A stretch of 64,000 bases of DNA. Source: Mycobacterium palustre. Lineage in GTDB: Bacteria; Actinomycetota; Actinomycetes; Mycobacteriales; Mycobacteriaceae. The notes under the pieces were generated by a model, which saw only the letters and a list, made by a program, of their open reading frames with translations, was not told the DNA's origin and searched no databases. The stretch is taken from positions 1-64,000 of the forward strand of contig NZ_LQPJ01000091.1 in the NCBI RefSeq assembly GCF_002101785.1, read 5' to 3'. The translations under genes and the position numbers were made by a program. Positions 10,186-21,130 of the stretch are shown here, piece after piece (the stretch's first letter is position 1; every line of letters begins with the position of its first letter).

Positions 10186-10247
10186 CGCGAGCGTGCGCGG
10201 TTGTATCCCCGCTGCGGCGTGTCGTCGTACCGACGCGCACGCTCGCG
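10186..10247. terminator. 14-bp inverted repeat between convergent pknL and aroG
   Basis: CGCGAGCGTGCGCG (10186-10199) is perfectly repeated inverted at 10234-10247 with a 34-bp loop. It occupies the 99-bp gap between two convergent genes and could work as a bidirectional transcription stop, although no clear T-run follows. A shortened copy sharing both end sequences lies between asnB and adoK at 38630-38655. Confidence 0.5.
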
Positions 10248-10273
10248 ACAAACTGAAAGGACAAAACTGAAAG

Positions 10274-11707
<1,434 letters not shown>

Positions 11708-12202
11708 TCAGGGCGAACGTTGCTCGCCGGAGGTGATCAGCCGGAAGCGGTGCAACTGGTCGCGCGCGTCGACCAGGGCGTCGTGCGCGTCGCGCGAGCG
11801 CGGCGGCATCCGGGGCGATCCGCGTTCCTCCCACAATTGCCGCAATTCCCTGGTGAAGCGGGGTATCGCCTTCGGCAGGGCCGGCATCGGCCCCCAGAGC
11901 TGGCACAAAGCGACGTGGTCGTAGGCACCGACCCAGGCCCACAGCTCGATCGGCTCGGGCCCGTCGACCCGCAAGAACTCCTCCAAATCGAGGCGGATCT
12001 GCTTGCGCGAGCGCCACAACGGCGACGACGGGTTCGGCAGCTTGGGCAACACGTTGGCCCGGACCCAGGTTCCGGCGCGCTCGGGGTCGAATTCGGTGGA
12101 CACCGCGTAGTACTCGCGACCGTCCTCGGCGGCCACGCCGATCGAAATGAGCTCGATGGTGCGGCCGTCGTCGATGAATTCGGTGTCGTAGAAATAGCGC
12201 AC
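11708..12202 (-). CDS. 3'-5' exoribonuclease, RNase AS type (Rv2179c)
   Basis: 164 aa, GTG start. The DEDDh active site is complete: Asp6 and Glu8 (YDTEF), Asp95 (AYDHVAL), and His140 and Asp145 (HDALVDAR). The M. tuberculosis homologue is a homodimeric RNase that prefers adenylate-containing RNA. The length matches that compact family, which lacks accessory domains. The tandem 57-bp repeat lies immediately upstream of its start, between it and the next minus-strand gene, so it may affect expression. Confidence 0.92.
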   Translation of the reverse strand: MRYFYDTEFIDDGRTIELISIGVAAEDGREYYAVSTEFDPERAGTWVRANVLPKLPNPSSPLWRSRKQIRLDLEEFLRVDGPEPIELWAWVGAYDHVALCQLWGPMPALPKAIPRFTRELRQLWEERGSPRMPPRSRDAHDALVDARDQLHRFRLITSGEQRSP

Positions 12203-12214
12203 CGTAGAAAGCCT

Positions 12215-12340
12215 ACGGCCGCCGACGATGAGTGCCGGTACGGCACGAATAAGGAGGCGGCCAATCAGGCCACGGCCGCCGACGATGAGTGCCGGTACGG
12301 CACGAATAAGGAGGCGGCCAATCAGGCCACGGCCGCCGAC
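12215..12340. repeat. 57-bp tandem repeat (two units plus 12 bp), MIRU/VNTR-like
   Basis: Two identical 57-bp units begin at 12215 and 12272, and the first 12 bp of a third begin at 12329. Each unit holds nested inverted repeats: outer arms GGCCGCC (12217-12223) and GGCGGCC (12256-12262), inner arms GTGCCG (12232-12237) and CGGCAC (12241-12246) around a GTA loop. The unit is 19 codons long and has no stop in one plus-strand frame. It fills most of the gap between the RNase AS gene and the upstream membrane protein gene. Identical copies suggest recent duplication and likely strain variation. Confidence 0.95.
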
Positions 12341-12361
12341 AGCCGCTCTAGGCCTGCTCGC

Positions 12362-13246
12362 CTAGCTCCCGATCAAAATGGGCCCGGTGGGGGCCGGCGC
12401 CGGACGCACCTCTTGGTCGAGCTCGGCGTCGATCGTGCGCTCGTCGGGCAGGCGCGGGGTGCCCGCGATCGCGCACTGTACCCACAGCTTGGCGCGCACG
12501 ATGGGGCGGCGCAGCCGCCGTTCCCGCTGCAGAGCGCGCCGCATCTTATCGGGCTGGGTGGCGTAGCGCCACCGGGCCCACGGGGCGTGGGGGCGCGATA
12601 GGCGGATCGCGCCGATGACCAGCAGCACGACGACGAACATGCCGAGCAGGCCTGTCCACACCTTGCCCTTGAGCACCACGACTACGGCCAGCGGCAGCGC
12701 CAAGACCATGGCGCCGCCCACGCCGGCCCGCAACGCCACCGAATCGGCGCCATGCCAGATCGGCAGGAAAAACATCAGCGGGTGCAGGCCCATGATCAAG
12801 AGCCCGGCCACCGCGACCGCGGCGAACACCGCGTCCACCGACGTGCGGCCGTCTTCCTCCCAGTAGACATCGGACAGGTGCAGGATCAACGCGTACTCGT
12901 CGAGCACCAAAGCGGCGCCAATACCGAAAAGCGTTGCGACGAAAGCGAATTCGGGCTCGTGTCCGTCCACGGACAGGGTCACCAGCGTTAGCCCGGAGAC
13001 CAACACCAGAACCACCCCGAACGTCACGTGGTGGATGTGCACTCCGCCGATGTGCACGTTGCGCGGATGCCACCACCTCGCCCGCCGGCCCGACCGGTCG
13101 CGGTGGCGAATGAAGCGCACGAAACTGCGGGTGACGAAAAACGTCAAGATGAACGCGACGAGGCAGCACAGCAGAGGCAGCCGGCCGCCTTCGTGGATGT
13201 CATGCGCATACCACCGCGACACGCCGTACAGAAACCAGTGGAACAC
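12362..13246 (-). CDS. Conserved integral membrane protein with His-rich motif (Rv2180c family)
   Basis: 294 aa from a GTG preceded by AAGG, matching the length of the M. tuberculosis protein; the longer reading from 13339 would overlap the divergent mannosyltransferase start. Hydrophobic segments number about six to seven. A conserved motif HIGGVHIHH (His65, His70, His72, His73) before a membrane segment, with [12 protein letters not shown] (Asp116, Glu117) later, looks like a metal or proton site at the membrane. No enzymatic function is established. It lies among LM/LAM synthesis genes and is divergent from the Rv2181-type mannosyltransferase. Confidence 0.88.
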   Translation of the reverse strand: MFHWFLYGVSRWYAHDIHEGGRLPLLCCLVAFILTFFVTRSFVRFIRHRDRSGRRARWWHPRNVHIGGVHIHHVTFGVVLVLVSGLTLVTLSVDGHEPEFAFVATLFGIGAALVLDEYALILHLSDVYWEEDGRTSVDAVFAAVAVAGLLIMGLHPLMFFLPIWHGADSVALRAGVGGAMVLALPLAVVVVLKGKVWTGLLGMFVVVLLVIGAIRLSRPHAPWARWRYATQPDKMRRALQRERRLRRPIVRAKLWVQCAIAGTPRLPDERTIDAELDQEVRPAPAPTGPILIGS

Positions 13247-13337
13247 CCTTGAAAAGCTACGCCCGCGGCCGCCGTCCCTGCGGGAGCCGCGCTGGGGCAC
13301 GTCGCGGACGCCGGCACCGATTACGCTGTTTCCCGAC

Positions 13338-14621
13338 ATGAGTAGATGGCGTGCGCCCGGGGTGGGCAGTCAGTCCGGGCGGGCGTTGGTGTGGCTGCCG
13401 CTCTGGGTGCTGGCCGCCGCAGCCTGGTATTACGTGGGCTGGCGCCTGTTCGGGCACACGCCGTACCGCATCGACATCGACATCTACCAGATGGGCGGTC
13501 AGGCCTGGTTGGACGGCCGGCCGCTGTACCGCGGCGACGTGTTGTTCCACACACCCATCGGGCTGAACCTGCCGTTCACCTATCCGCCGCTGGCGGCCAT
13601 CGTGTTCTGCCCGTTCTCGTGGCTGCACATGCCGGCGGCCAGCGTGGCGATCACGGTGTTGACGCTGGTGTTGCTGATCGTGTCGACCGTGATCGTGCTG
13701 ACCGGCCTCGATGTGTGGGACGACTCGGCCGTGGTGCCGGGGCCCGCGTGGCTGCGGCGGCTGTGGCTCGCCGCGCTGATCGCGGCCGGGGCGACGATCT
13801 GGCTGGAACCCATCGCCTCCAACTTCGCGTTCGGCCAGATCAACGTGGTGCTGATGACGCTGGTGATCGCCGACTGCGTGCCGCGACGCACGCCCTGGCC
13901 GCGCGGGCTGCTGATGGGCCTGGGCATCGCCCTGAAGCTCACCCCGGCCGTTTTTCTGCTCTACTTCCTGCTGCGCCGCGACGGCCGGGCGGCGCTGACG
14001 GCGCTGGCCTCCTTCGCGGGCGCGACGCTGCTGGGCTTCGTGCTGGCGTGGAGCGACTCGTGGGAGTACTGGACGCACACCGTGCACCACACCGACCGGA
14101 TCGGTGAGGCGGCCCTGAACACCGACCAGAACATCGCGGGGGCGCTGGCCCGGCTGGGGCTCGACGAGCACGAACGCTTCCCGCTGTGGGTGGCCGCGTC
14201 CCTGCTGGTGCTGGCGGCGACCGTGTGGGCGATGCGGCGGGTGCTGCGGGCCGAGGAGCCGACGCTGTCGGTGATCTGCGTGGCCCTGTTCGGGCTGGTG
14301 GTTTCGCCGGTGTCGTGGTCGCACCACTGGGTGTGGGTGCTGCCGGCGGTGCTGGTGACCGGGATCCTGGCGTGGCGGCGGCGCAACCTCGCGCTGGGGG
14401 TGCTGAGCGCCGCCGGGGTGGCGCTGATGCGCTGGACGCCGATCGACCTGCTGCCCAAGCATCACGAGACGACGGCCAACCTGTGGCGTCAGGTCGTCGG
14501 CTCGTCGTATGTGTGGTGGGCGTTGGCCGTCATCGTGGCGGCGGGGCTCACGGTGACCGCCCGCGCCGGCCGGCCCGACGAGGCGGCCGCGCAGCTGACC
14601 CCGGTGGCGGCGACCAGCTAA
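13338..14621 (+). CDS. Alpha-(1->2)-mannosyltransferase (Rv2181 type, GT-C)
   Basis: 427 aa, the same length as M. tuberculosis Rv2181. A polytopic GT87-like protein: the first membrane segment (about 14-32) is followed by [19 protein letters not shown], the GT-C acidic loop, and FTYPPLAAI. The family adds alpha-1,2-mannose branches to the LM/LAM mannan core and caps, using polyprenyl-phosphate-mannose outside the membrane. The ATG at 13338 lies 91 bp from the divergent Rv2180c-type start. Its stop overlaps the convergent acyltransferase by 4 bp. Confidence 0.92.
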   Translation: MSRWRAPGVGSQSGRALVWLPLWVLAAAAWYYVGWRLFGHTPYRIDIDIYQMGGQAWLDGRPLYRGDVLFHTPIGLNLPFTYPPLAAIVFCPFSWLHMPAASVAITVLTLVLLIVSTVIVLTGLDVWDDSAVVPGPAWLRRLWLAALIAAGATIWLEPIASNFAFGQINVVLMTLVIADCVPRRTPWPRGLLMGLGIALKLTPAVFLLYFLLRRDGRAALTALASFAGATLLGFVLAWSDSWEYWTHTVHHTDRIGEAALNTDQNIAGALARLGLDEHERFPLWVAASLLVLAATVWAMRRVLRAEEPTLSVICVALFGLVVSPVSWSHHWVWVLPAVLVTGILAWRRRNLALGVLSAAGVALMRWTPIDLLPKHHETTANLWRQVVGSSYVWWALAVIVAAGLTVTARAGRPDEAAAQLTPVAATS

Positions 14622-15346
14622 ACGACGGCGCTCTCGGGGATGCGGGTGGCGTCGGTCGCCGGCTGGGTGCCGTCGCCGCGTTCCTTGATGCTGGCGGCGT
14701 AGATGTCGACGTACTCCTGGCCGGACAGCCGCATCAGCTCGTAGATCACCTCGTCGGTGACCGCCCGCTCGATGAAGCGGTTGCCGGCCAGGCCTTCGAA
14801 GCGGGAGAAGTCCATCGGCTTGCCGAAGCGCACCGTGACCCGTCCGAAGCGCAGCATCGTGGTGCCGGGCGGGTTGACGACGTTGGTGCCGATCATCGCC
14901 ACCGGAATCACCGGCACGCCGGTGTGCAGGGCCAGCCGGGCCAGCCCGGTCTTGCCCTTGTACAGCCTGCCGTCCGGCGAGCGGGTGCCCTCGGGGTACA
15001 TGCCCAACAGCTTGCCCTGGGCCAGCACCTGTTCGGCGGTGTTGAGCGCGGCCTGCGCGGCGTCGGCGTTGGAGCGGTCGATCGGCACCTGGCCCACGGC
15101 GGTGAAGAACCAGCGGGAAAACCAGCCCTTCAGCCCGGTGCCGGTGAAGTACTCGGCCTTGGCCAGGAACGTGATTCGGCGCCGGACCACCAGCGGCAGG
15201 TAGAAGCTGTCCATGACGGCGAGGTGATTGCTGGCCAGAATCGCCGGCCCCGAGCTCGGAACGTATTCCAGCCCTTCAACTTTCGGTCGACCAAGCAGGG
15301 AAAGCAGCGGGCCCAGCAAGATGTACTTGAACAGCCAGTACCACAT
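14618..15346 (-). CDS. 1-acyl-sn-glycerol-3-phosphate acyltransferase (PlsC family)
   Basis: 242 aa from the ATG of [13 protein letters not shown], which has GGGAGGG seven bases upstream; the 30 codons further upstream are unlikely to be translated. The acyltransferase motifs are NHLAVMD (NHx4D type), [24 protein letters not shown] and [10 protein letters not shown]. It should transfer acyl groups to a lysophosphatidate-like acceptor at the membrane. The location among PIM/LM genes hints at glycolipid precursor supply, which is inference. It is the last gene of a minus-strand run starting at the SRPBCC gene (17550). Confidence 0.9.
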   Translation of the reverse strand: MWYWLFKYILLGPLLSLLGRPKVEGLEYVPSSGPAILASNHLAVMDSFYLPLVVRRRITFLAKAEYFTGTGLKGWFSRWFFTAVGQVPIDRSNADAAQAALNTAEQVLAQGKLLGMYPEGTRSPDGRLYKGKTGLARLALHTGVPVIPVAMIGTNVVNPPGTTMLRFGRVTVRFGKPMDFSRFEGLAGNRFIERAVTDEVIYELMRLSGQEYVDIYAASIKERGDGTQPATDATRIPESAVV

Positions 15347-15432
15347 GGCCCTCCCTCTCGCCCGCGCCGAAACAGTGTTTCGGCCAACTGTACCGATCCG
15401 CGGCGGAAGCGACCACCATCGGACCCGCCGGG

Positions 15433-15840
15433 TCACTCCTCGACGGTGACCGGGATGGGCTGGTAACGGCTTTTCACGCCGCCGTCCCCGGCGGTGGTCT
15501 TCTCGTCGGGCTCGGCAGCGACGCCGCCGCCGTCGGGTGGCCCCTCCGGTGGCGGCTGCCCCGGCTTGTCGATGTCGCCCAAGTCGCTGACGATGCCGCG
15601 GATGACCTCCAGCAGCGCGACGCTGTGGTCGGCGATCACGGTGAGCAACGGGTGCTGGTCACCGGTCACCAGCGCGGCCAGCGCGCACACCGGACACCAC
15701 ACCTGCTGGCATTTGCCGGTCCCGACGCCGGAGCCCGCCGTCAGCGTGGCCGCCGCGCGCACCGCCGGGTCGATGCTGTCCAGGAGCGTCTGGGCGAGCC
15801 TGCGCAGTTCGGGACCGAGTTCGGGATGAGCCCCATTCAC
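15433..15840 (-). CDS. Conserved hypothetical protein with C-x4-C-x2-C motif (Rv2183c)
   Basis: 135 aa, GTG start overlapping the ATPase stop as GTGA. A helical N-terminus is followed by GKCQQVWCPVCALAALVTG (Cys44, Cys49, Cys52), an apparent metal-binding cluster, and then a hydrophobic helix and a Pro/Gly-rich tail. Function is unknown. Tight coupling to an ArsA/GET3-like ATPase suggests a partner role. Confidence 0.85.
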   Translation of the reverse strand: MNGAHPELGPELRRLAQTLLDSIDPAVRAAATLTAGSGVGTGKCQQVWCPVCALAALVTGDQHPLLTVIADHSVALLEVIRGIVSDLGDIDKPGQPPPEGPPDGGGVAAEPDEKTTAGDGGVKSRYQPIPVTVEE

Positions 15841-17096
15841 CTAGGCCACACCTCCGGATCGGGTCGAAAACGAACTGTCAGCTGGGCACCCCGCAGGTTG
15901 GCGTCCAGCACGGTGCATCGCCGCAGCACCGAGGCCAACCGGACCCTGCGTCGCAAGCCGCCCGCGCTGATGATCAAGTCGTCGTCGACGCGGCCCAGGG
16001 TCAGTCCTCGAGGATCGAGCTGGGGCAACGTTAGCCGCATCCGGTATATCGACCCAAGTCCCGACCCGGATTCCAGGTCGACCACCGGGCGCACCGGGCC
16101 GGGCGGCGCCGAGCCGCCGCGCCGGCGGGCGGCGTCGAGCAGCGCGCCCAGCGCCTTGGCGCCGATCGGCTCGCCGGACAGGTGCGGGGTCAGGACCAGC
16201 GCCACATCGCCGATGGTGGCGTCGAGCTCGTCGAGCACGGCGCGCTGTTCGGCGATGCGCTCGGCGTACCAGTAGAACGCGGGGTGCTCGGGCAGGTTGC
16301 GGTACTCGTAGGACTCGTCCTCGGTCAGGACCTGGTTGACGATCAGCTCCTCGACCCGCACGCCCATCAACGACAGCGACCCCAGCGTGCGCACCGCCTC
16401 GGCGGCGACCACCCGCTCGGGGGTCAGCACCAGATGCGCGCTGACCTGTTCGCCGTCGGTCAGCAGCGCGCCGAGCCGCTCCACGCTGGCGCTGATGCGC
16501 TCGATCAGCTCCACGACCGCGGCCCAGCGGGCGTCGTCGGAGGCGATCGAGAGCCGGCGATGCCGCGGCCACGCCCGCTCCACGTACAGCCCGAAGGTGG
16601 CGGGCAGGGTCAGCATCCGCAGCGCGTCGGCGGTCGAGGCGCAGTCGACGACGACGCGATCCCATTGCCCGGAGGCGGCGAGCTCGCCGACGGCGTGCAA
16701 ACCCAGCACCTCCTGAACGCCGGGCAACGCCGAAAGTTCTTCGGGCGCAATGGCGCTCAGCTCGGAGTTGGGAAACCGCCGATCCAGCACGCTGACCGCG
16801 TCCTGCCACCGCGCCTCGAGCAGGGCCAAGGTGTCCAGCGCCAGCGCGTCGAGGAAGCCGCCGCCGGCCTGCGCCTGCCCGGTTTCCAAATCGGCGAGCA
16901 CCCGGACCGGTTCCCCCCGGCCGCTGGGCGGAACCGGCACTCCCAGAACGTCGCCCAGCGAGTGCGCCTGGTCGGTGGAGACCACCAGCACCCGCTGGCC
17001 CGCGCCCGCGTCACGGACCGCGGTCGCGGCGGCCAGGGTCGACTTGCCTACCCCGCCCTTGCCGACGAAGAGGCCGATCCGGGCGGGGGTGGGCAC
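15837..17096 (-). CDS. ArsA/GET3-family ATPase (Rv2184c)
   Basis: 419 aa, GTG start. The deviant Walker A motif GKGGVGKST (12-20) and the switch stretch VLVVSTDQAHSLGDVLG place it in the anion-transporting ATPase ArsA/GET3 family; WDRVVVDCASTADALRML corresponds to the Walker B/switch II region. There is only one ATPase half, so it should dimerise. No arsenic genes are nearby, so arsenite export is unlikely; handling of membrane proteins or lipids is possible but unproven. Upstream codons read LSESAQSR in frame from a CTG overlapping the previous stop, so the start may be slightly earlier. Confidence 0.88.
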   Translation of the reverse strand: MPTPARIGLFVGKGGVGKSTLAAATAVRDAGAGQRVLVVSTDQAHSLGDVLGVPVPPSGRGEPVRVLADLETGQAQAGGGFLDALALDTLALLEARWQDAVSVLDRRFPNSELSAIAPEELSALPGVQEVLGLHAVGELAASGQWDRVVVDCASTADALRMLTLPATFGLYVERAWPRHRRLSIASDDARWAAVVELIERISASVERLGALLTDGEQVSAHLVLTPERVVAAEAVRTLGSLSLMGVRVEELIVNQVLTEDESYEYRNLPEHPAFYWYAERIAEQRAVLDELDATIGDVALVLTPHLSGEPIGAKALGALLDAARRRGGSAPPGPVRPVVDLESGSGLGSIYRMRLTLPQLDPRGLTLGRVDDDLIISAGGLRRRVRLASVLRRCTVLDANLRGAQLTVRFRPDPEVWPR

Positions 17097-17112
17097 CCGG
17101 GATTGCGCGGAT

Positions 17113-17550
17113 TCACTCAGCCTCGACTCGTTTCTTCAGATCCTTCAAAGCGGTGTCGGTGAGCCTGCGCTCGGCCTTGCGCTTGAGCAAGCCGATCATC
17201 GGGACGGCAAGGTCGACCGACAGTTCGTAGGTGACGTCGGTGCCGGATCCCTTGGGGGTCAAGCGATATGAGCCCTCGAGCGACCGCAGCAGCGAGCTCG
17301 ACACCAGGCTCCAGCTCAGCGACTGGCGGTCCTTGGGCCACTGGTAGGTCATGACCAGGGTGTCTTTGATGACGCCGGCGTCCATCACGAACCGCACCAC
17401 CTTCGGGTAGCCGTCGGCGCCCCGCTCTTGCACCTCGGCTTCCTTGTACTCCGAGATCCACTCCGGGTAGGAGTCGATGTCGGCGATCACCTGGAGGACC
17501 GTGTCCGGATCGGCATCGATGTGAATGGTCTGCGTCGTCTTCTCCGCCAC
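17113..17550 (-). CDS. SRPBCC-fold polyketide cyclase/START-like protein (TB16.3 family)
   Basis: 145 aa, GTG start. The START-like fold is indicated by MAEKTTQTIHIDADPDTVLQVIADIDSYPEW at the N-terminus and by the LEGSYRLTP...VTYELSVDL strand pair ahead of a long C-terminal helix. The hydrophobic-pocket fold usually binds lipids or small molecules; the ligand is unknown. It ends 16 bp before the ArsA-like ATPase start and probably heads that operon. Confidence 0.9.
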   Translation of the reverse strand: MAEKTTQTIHIDADPDTVLQVIADIDSYPEWISEYKEAEVQERGADGYPKVVRFVMDAGVIKDTLVMTYQWPKDRQSLSWSLVSSSLLRSLEGSYRLTPKGSGTDVTYELSVDLAVPMIGLLKRKAERRLTDTALKDLKKRVEAE

Positions 17551-17653
17551 CTGGCTGTTGCCCTCTCTCCCGCAAGTGGGTAAGCCCGCAAAATGCAGGA
17601 GTACCCCGGCTCCCGGGCCGAAACGGTACTCGTCCTGCCAAACGTTGATCGAG

Positions 17654-18043
17654 TTAAACTACCGGAGAAACGCCGACCGGTCGTGACCGTTCTACCGTCC
17701 TTTTGACCTCGAAGGCCATTTTCTTGCCCGCCACCCGACGGCGGTGCGTCATTTTCGCCAGGTTGAGCTTGGCCAGCTGCCAGGCCGCCACGCCGCTGGG
17801 TTCGGCGTGCAGGAAGTAGTGCAGCACAACCCCGTCCAGCGACGGCTCCAGCCAGATCTCCATGGTGCCGGTCAGCGCGCCGGTGACGGTCCAGCGGATC
17901 CCCTTGTCGCCGCGGTCCTCGACGACGCGCAGCCGCAGGTCCGGCCACCACCGACGCCAGCAGGCCGGATCGTTGACGGCGGCGCCGACGGTGGCGCCGT
18001 CGGCCGCGACGAACGTCTCATCCGCGATCTGGATGCTGTTCAT
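17654..18043 (-). CDS. Conserved SRPBCC-like hypothetical protein (Rv2186c)
   Basis: 129 aa from the ATG of MNSIQIADETFV. The pattern (DPACWRRWWPDLRLRV, GIRWTVTG, GTMEIWLEP, VVLHYFLHAEP, long C-terminal basic helix) fits a START/polyketide-cyclase-like fold. Together with the neighbouring TB16.3-type protein this makes two SRPBCC genes in a row. It is divergent from fadD15 with 81 bp between starts. Biochemical function is unknown. Confidence 0.85.
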   Translation of the reverse strand: MNSIQIADETFVAADGATVGAAVNDPACWRRWWPDLRLRVVEDRGDKGIRWTVTGALTGTMEIWLEPSLDGVVLHYFLHAEPSGVAAWQLAKLNLAKMTHRRRVAGKKMAFEVKRTVERSRPVGVSPVV

Positions 18044-18124
18044 GAACTCAGCTTCACACACCCGTCGGCATCGCGGCTGTCGGGGCGGCCCGTGCTGCGC
18101 GAATGCGCGGATTAGGCTGGCGCC

Positions 18125-19927
18125 ATGCGTGAGTACAGTGTCCCCGCCCGCTTTTCCGTCGGCGAGCACGACAACATCGCGGCGATGGTCTTCGAGCACG
18201 AGCGAAACGACCCGGGCTTCCCCATCTTCCGCCGCCTGGTCGACGGGGTGTGGACCGACGTCACGTGCGCCGAGGCGGCCGGCCAGGTCCGCTCGGCGGC
18301 GCTGGGACTGATCGGGCTGGGAGTGGAGGCCGGCGACCGGGTGTCGATCTTCTCGGCCACCCGCTACGAGTGGGCGATCCTGGACCTGGCGATCCTGGCG
18401 GTCGGCGGCGTCACCGTGCCGATCTACGAGACCTCCTCGGCCGAGCAGGTGCGCTGGGTGCTGCAGGATTCCGAAGCGGTGCTGGCATTCGCCGAGACCG
18501 ACGCGCACGCCGCGACGGTCACCGAGCTCACCCCCGAGCTGCCGGCGCTGCGCCGGGTGCTGCACATCGACGGCTCGGGTCCCAAGGCGCTCGAGGCGCT
18601 CGCCGAGGCGGGCGAGTCCGTCGAGCCGGCCGAACTGACCGTGCGGCTCGAGGGGCTGCGGGCCGACGACCCGGCCACGCTGATCTACACCTCGGGCACC
18701 ACCGGACGGCCCAAGGGCTGCCAGCTCACCCATTCCAACCTGCTCTATGAGACCCGCGGCGCCAAGGAATGCCTCCCGACGCTGCTCAACGAGGGGCAGC
18801 GGCTGCTGGTGTTTTTGCCGCTGGCCCACGTGCTGGCCCGCTCACTGACGCTGTCGGCGTTCGCCAACAAGGTGACGGTCGGCTTCACCAGCGACATCAA
18901 AAACCTGCTGCCACAGTTCGCGGTGTTCAAGCCGACGGTGGTGGTCTCGGTGCCGCGGGTGTTCGAGAAGGTTTACAACACGGCCGAGCAAAACGCCGTT
19001 AACGACGGCAACGGGCGGATCTTCGCGGCGGCCGTGCAGACCGCGGTCGACTGGAGCCAGGCACACGACCGCGGCGGGCCCGGGCTGCTGCTGCGCGCGC
19101 GGCACGCGCTGTTCGACCGGCTGGTCTACGGAAAGTTGCGCGCGGCGCTGGGCGGCGAGTGCCACGCGTCCGTCTCGGGTGGCGCGCCGCTGGGCGCGCG
19201 GCTCGGGCACTTCTACCGCGGGGTGGGTGTGACGATCCACGAGGGCTACGGCCTGACCGAGACCAGCTCGGCCATCACGGTGAACCAGGTCGGCAAGGTC
19301 AAGATCGGCACGGTCGGAACGTTGTTGCCCGGCAACAGCATGCGCATCGCCGACGACGGCGAGCTTCTGGTGCGCGGCGGCGTGGTGTTCAGCGGCTACT
19401 GGCGCAACGAGCAGGCCAACGAGGAGGCGTTCACCGACGGCTGGTTCAAGACGGGCGATCTGGGGGCGCTCGACGAGGACGGCTTTTTGAAGATCACCGG
19501 CCGCAAGAAGGAGATCATCGTCACCGCCGGCGGCAAAAACGTCGCGCCGGCGGTGCTCGAGGACCAGCTGCGGGCCCACGCGCTGATCAGCCAGGCCATG
19601 GTGGTCGGCGACGCCAAGCCGTTCGTGGGCGCGCTGATCACCATCGATCCGGAGGCCTTCGGCGGCTGGAAGGAACGCAACCACAAGCCGCCCGGGGCGT
19701 CGGTGGGCGATCTGGTCGCCGATCCCGACCTCGTCGCCGAGGTGGACGCGGCGGTCAAGACCGCCAACCTGGCGGTGTCGCACGCCGAGTCGATCCGCAA
19801 ATTCCGCATCCTGCCGGTCGATTTCACCGAGGACACCGGCGAACTCACGCCGACGATGAAGGTGAAGCGCAACGTGGTGGCCGAGAAGTTCGCCGCCGAC
19901 ATCGAATCGATCTACGAGGAGGACTGA
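18125..19927 (+). CDS. fadD15: Long-chain fatty acyl-CoA synthetase FadD15
   Basis: 600 aa, same length as the M. tuberculosis protein. An AMP-forming acyl-CoA ligase: P-loop [13 protein letters not shown] (about 187-199), [14 protein letters not shown], the TGD motif in [25 protein letters not shown] and the C-terminal catalytic Lys region. It activates long-chain fatty acids with ATP and CoA. It is convergent with pimB', 18 bp apart. Confidence 0.94.
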   Translation: MREYSVPARFSVGEHDNIAAMVFEHERNDPGFPIFRRLVDGVWTDVTCAEAAGQVRSAALGLIGLGVEAGDRVSIFSATRYEWAILDLAILAVGGVTVPIYETSSAEQVRWVLQDSEAVLAFAETDAHAATVTELTPELPALRRVLHIDGSGPKALEALAEAGESVEPAELTVRLEGLRADDPATLIYTSGTTGRPKGCQLTHSNLLYETRGAKECLPTLLNEGQRLLVFLPLAHVLARSLTLSAFANKVTVGFTSDIKNLLPQFAVFKPTVVVSVPRVFEKVYNTAEQNAVNDGNGRIFAAAVQTAVDWSQAHDRGGPGLLLRARHALFDRLVYGKLRAALGGECHASVSGGAPLGARLGHFYRGVGVTIHEGYGLTETSSAITVNQVGKVKIGTVGTLLPGNSMRIADDGELLVRGGVVFSGYWRNEQANEEAFTDGWFKTGDLGALDEDGFLKITGRKKEIIVTAGGKNVAPAVLEDQLRAHALISQAMVVGDAKPFVGALITIDPEAFGGWKERNHKPPGASVGDLVADPDLVAEVDAAVKTANLAVSHAESIRKFRILPVDFTEDTGELTPTMKVKRNVVAEKFAADIESIYEED

Positions 19928-19945
19928 CGCCGGGCCCGGGTCGGC

Positions 19946-21088
19946 TCAGCTGCGCAGCAGCTCGGCCAGCCGCCCGGCCAAAATGTCCCAGCGCCACTGC
20001 GACGTCACCCATTCGCGCCCGGCCGCGCCCATCGCGGCGGCGCGGTCGCGATCGCCCAGCAGCTCGCAGACGGCCTCGCCGACCTCGTCCGCCGAGCGGC
20101 CGTCGACCACCAGCCCAGTCTCGTTGTGCCGCACGGTTTCCGGCGCGCCGCCCGACCGGCCCGCGATCACCGGCACCCCCGTCGCCGAGGCCTCCAGGAA
20201 CACGATCCCCAGGCCCTCGACGTCCATGCCGGCGCCGCGGGTGCGACACGGCATCGCGAACACGTCGGCCATCGCGTGGTGGGCGGGAAGTTCATCGGCC
20301 GGCACGCCGCGGGTGAACGTCACGTGCTCGGCGACCCCGCAGTCGTTGGCCAGCTTGCGCAGCGCGTCCAGATAGGGCCCGCCGCCGACGACGACCAGGG
20401 CCGCCCCGTCGACCCGGCGCCGGATCGCCGGCAGCGCCTTGATCAGCGTGTCCTGGCCCTTGCGCGGCACCAGCCGCGACACGCACACCACGGTGGGCCG
20501 CTCGCCCAGCCGGTAGCGGCGGCGCAGCTCGGCCCGCGCGGCCGGGTCGGGCCGGAACCGGTCGGCGTCCACCCCGGGCGGCAGGTACTCGAGCCGCGCG
20601 GCGGGACCGAAGGCCGACGCGAACCGCGACCGCGTGTAGCGGCTGACGAAGGTGACGACGTCGGTGCCGTCGCCGATGCGGCGCAGCACCGAGCGCGCGA
20701 CGGGCAGCATCGACCAGCCGACCTCGTGCCCGTGGGTGCTGGCCAGCACCCGCGAAGCGCCGGCCCGCCGCGCCCGCGGCGCCAGCAGCGCCAGCGGCGC
20801 GGCGGCGCCGAACCAGACGGTGTCGATGCCGCGCTCGGCGATCAGCCGGCGCATCCCCACGTCGACGCCCGGTCCGGGCAGCATCAGCGTGCCGGGATGG
20901 CGCACCACGCGGTAGCCGGCGTCGGCGGCCGCCCGGTCAAAGGCGTCGGCGCCCCGCCACCGCGGGGCGTAGACCGTCACCGCGTGCGAGCCGGCGCCCG
21001 CCAGCCGGCCGACGAATTCGCCGAGGTAGGACTGGATGCCGCCGGGCCGGGGTGGAAAGTCGTTGGTTACCAGCAGCACCCGGCTCAC
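19946..21088 (-). CDS. pimB: Phosphatidylinositol monomannoside alpha-1,6-mannosyltransferase PimB'
   Basis: 380 aa, GTG start. A GT-B fold GT4 enzyme: the N-terminal loop PPRPGGIQSYL, the donor-site region VCVSRLVPRKGQDTLIKALP and GGPYLDALRKLA, and the C-terminal EGLGIVFLEASATGVPVIAGRSGG with the E-x7-E nucleotide-binding motif. PimB' adds the second mannose of PIM2 on the cytoplasmic side using GDP-mannose, feeding PIM, LM and LAM synthesis; mptA and the Rv2181-type gene act later. Related MgtA sequences are similar, but the position matches Rv2188c. Confidence 0.92.
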   Translation of the reverse strand: MSRVLLVTNDFPPRPGGIQSYLGEFVGRLAGAGSHAVTVYAPRWRGADAFDRAAADAGYRVVRHPGTLMLPGPGVDVGMRRLIAERGIDTVWFGAAAPLALLAPRARRAGASRVLASTHGHEVGWSMLPVARSVLRRIGDGTDVVTFVSRYTRSRFASAFGPAARLEYLPPGVDADRFRPDPAARAELRRRYRLGERPTVVCVSRLVPRKGQDTLIKALPAIRRRVDGAALVVVGGGPYLDALRKLANDCGVAEHVTFTRGVPADELPAHHAMADVFAMPCRTRGAGMDVEGLGIVFLEASATGVPVIAGRSGGAPETVRHNETGLVVDGRSADEVGEAVCELLGDRDRAAAMGAAGREWVTSQWRWDILAGRLAELLRS

Positions 21089-21130
21089 GTGCGAAAGGCT
21101 ATCCGGCGGCCGCCCGGACGCCGCACCGGT

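Noticed and set aside
12215..12340. CRISPR array
   Set aside because: Units are directly contiguous with no spacers, so it is a tandem repeat and not a CRISPR.
13247..13339. N-terminal extension of the His-rich membrane protein to 13339
   Set aside because: It would overlap the start of the divergent mannosyltransferase, and the shorter GTG start gives the length of the M. tuberculosis protein.
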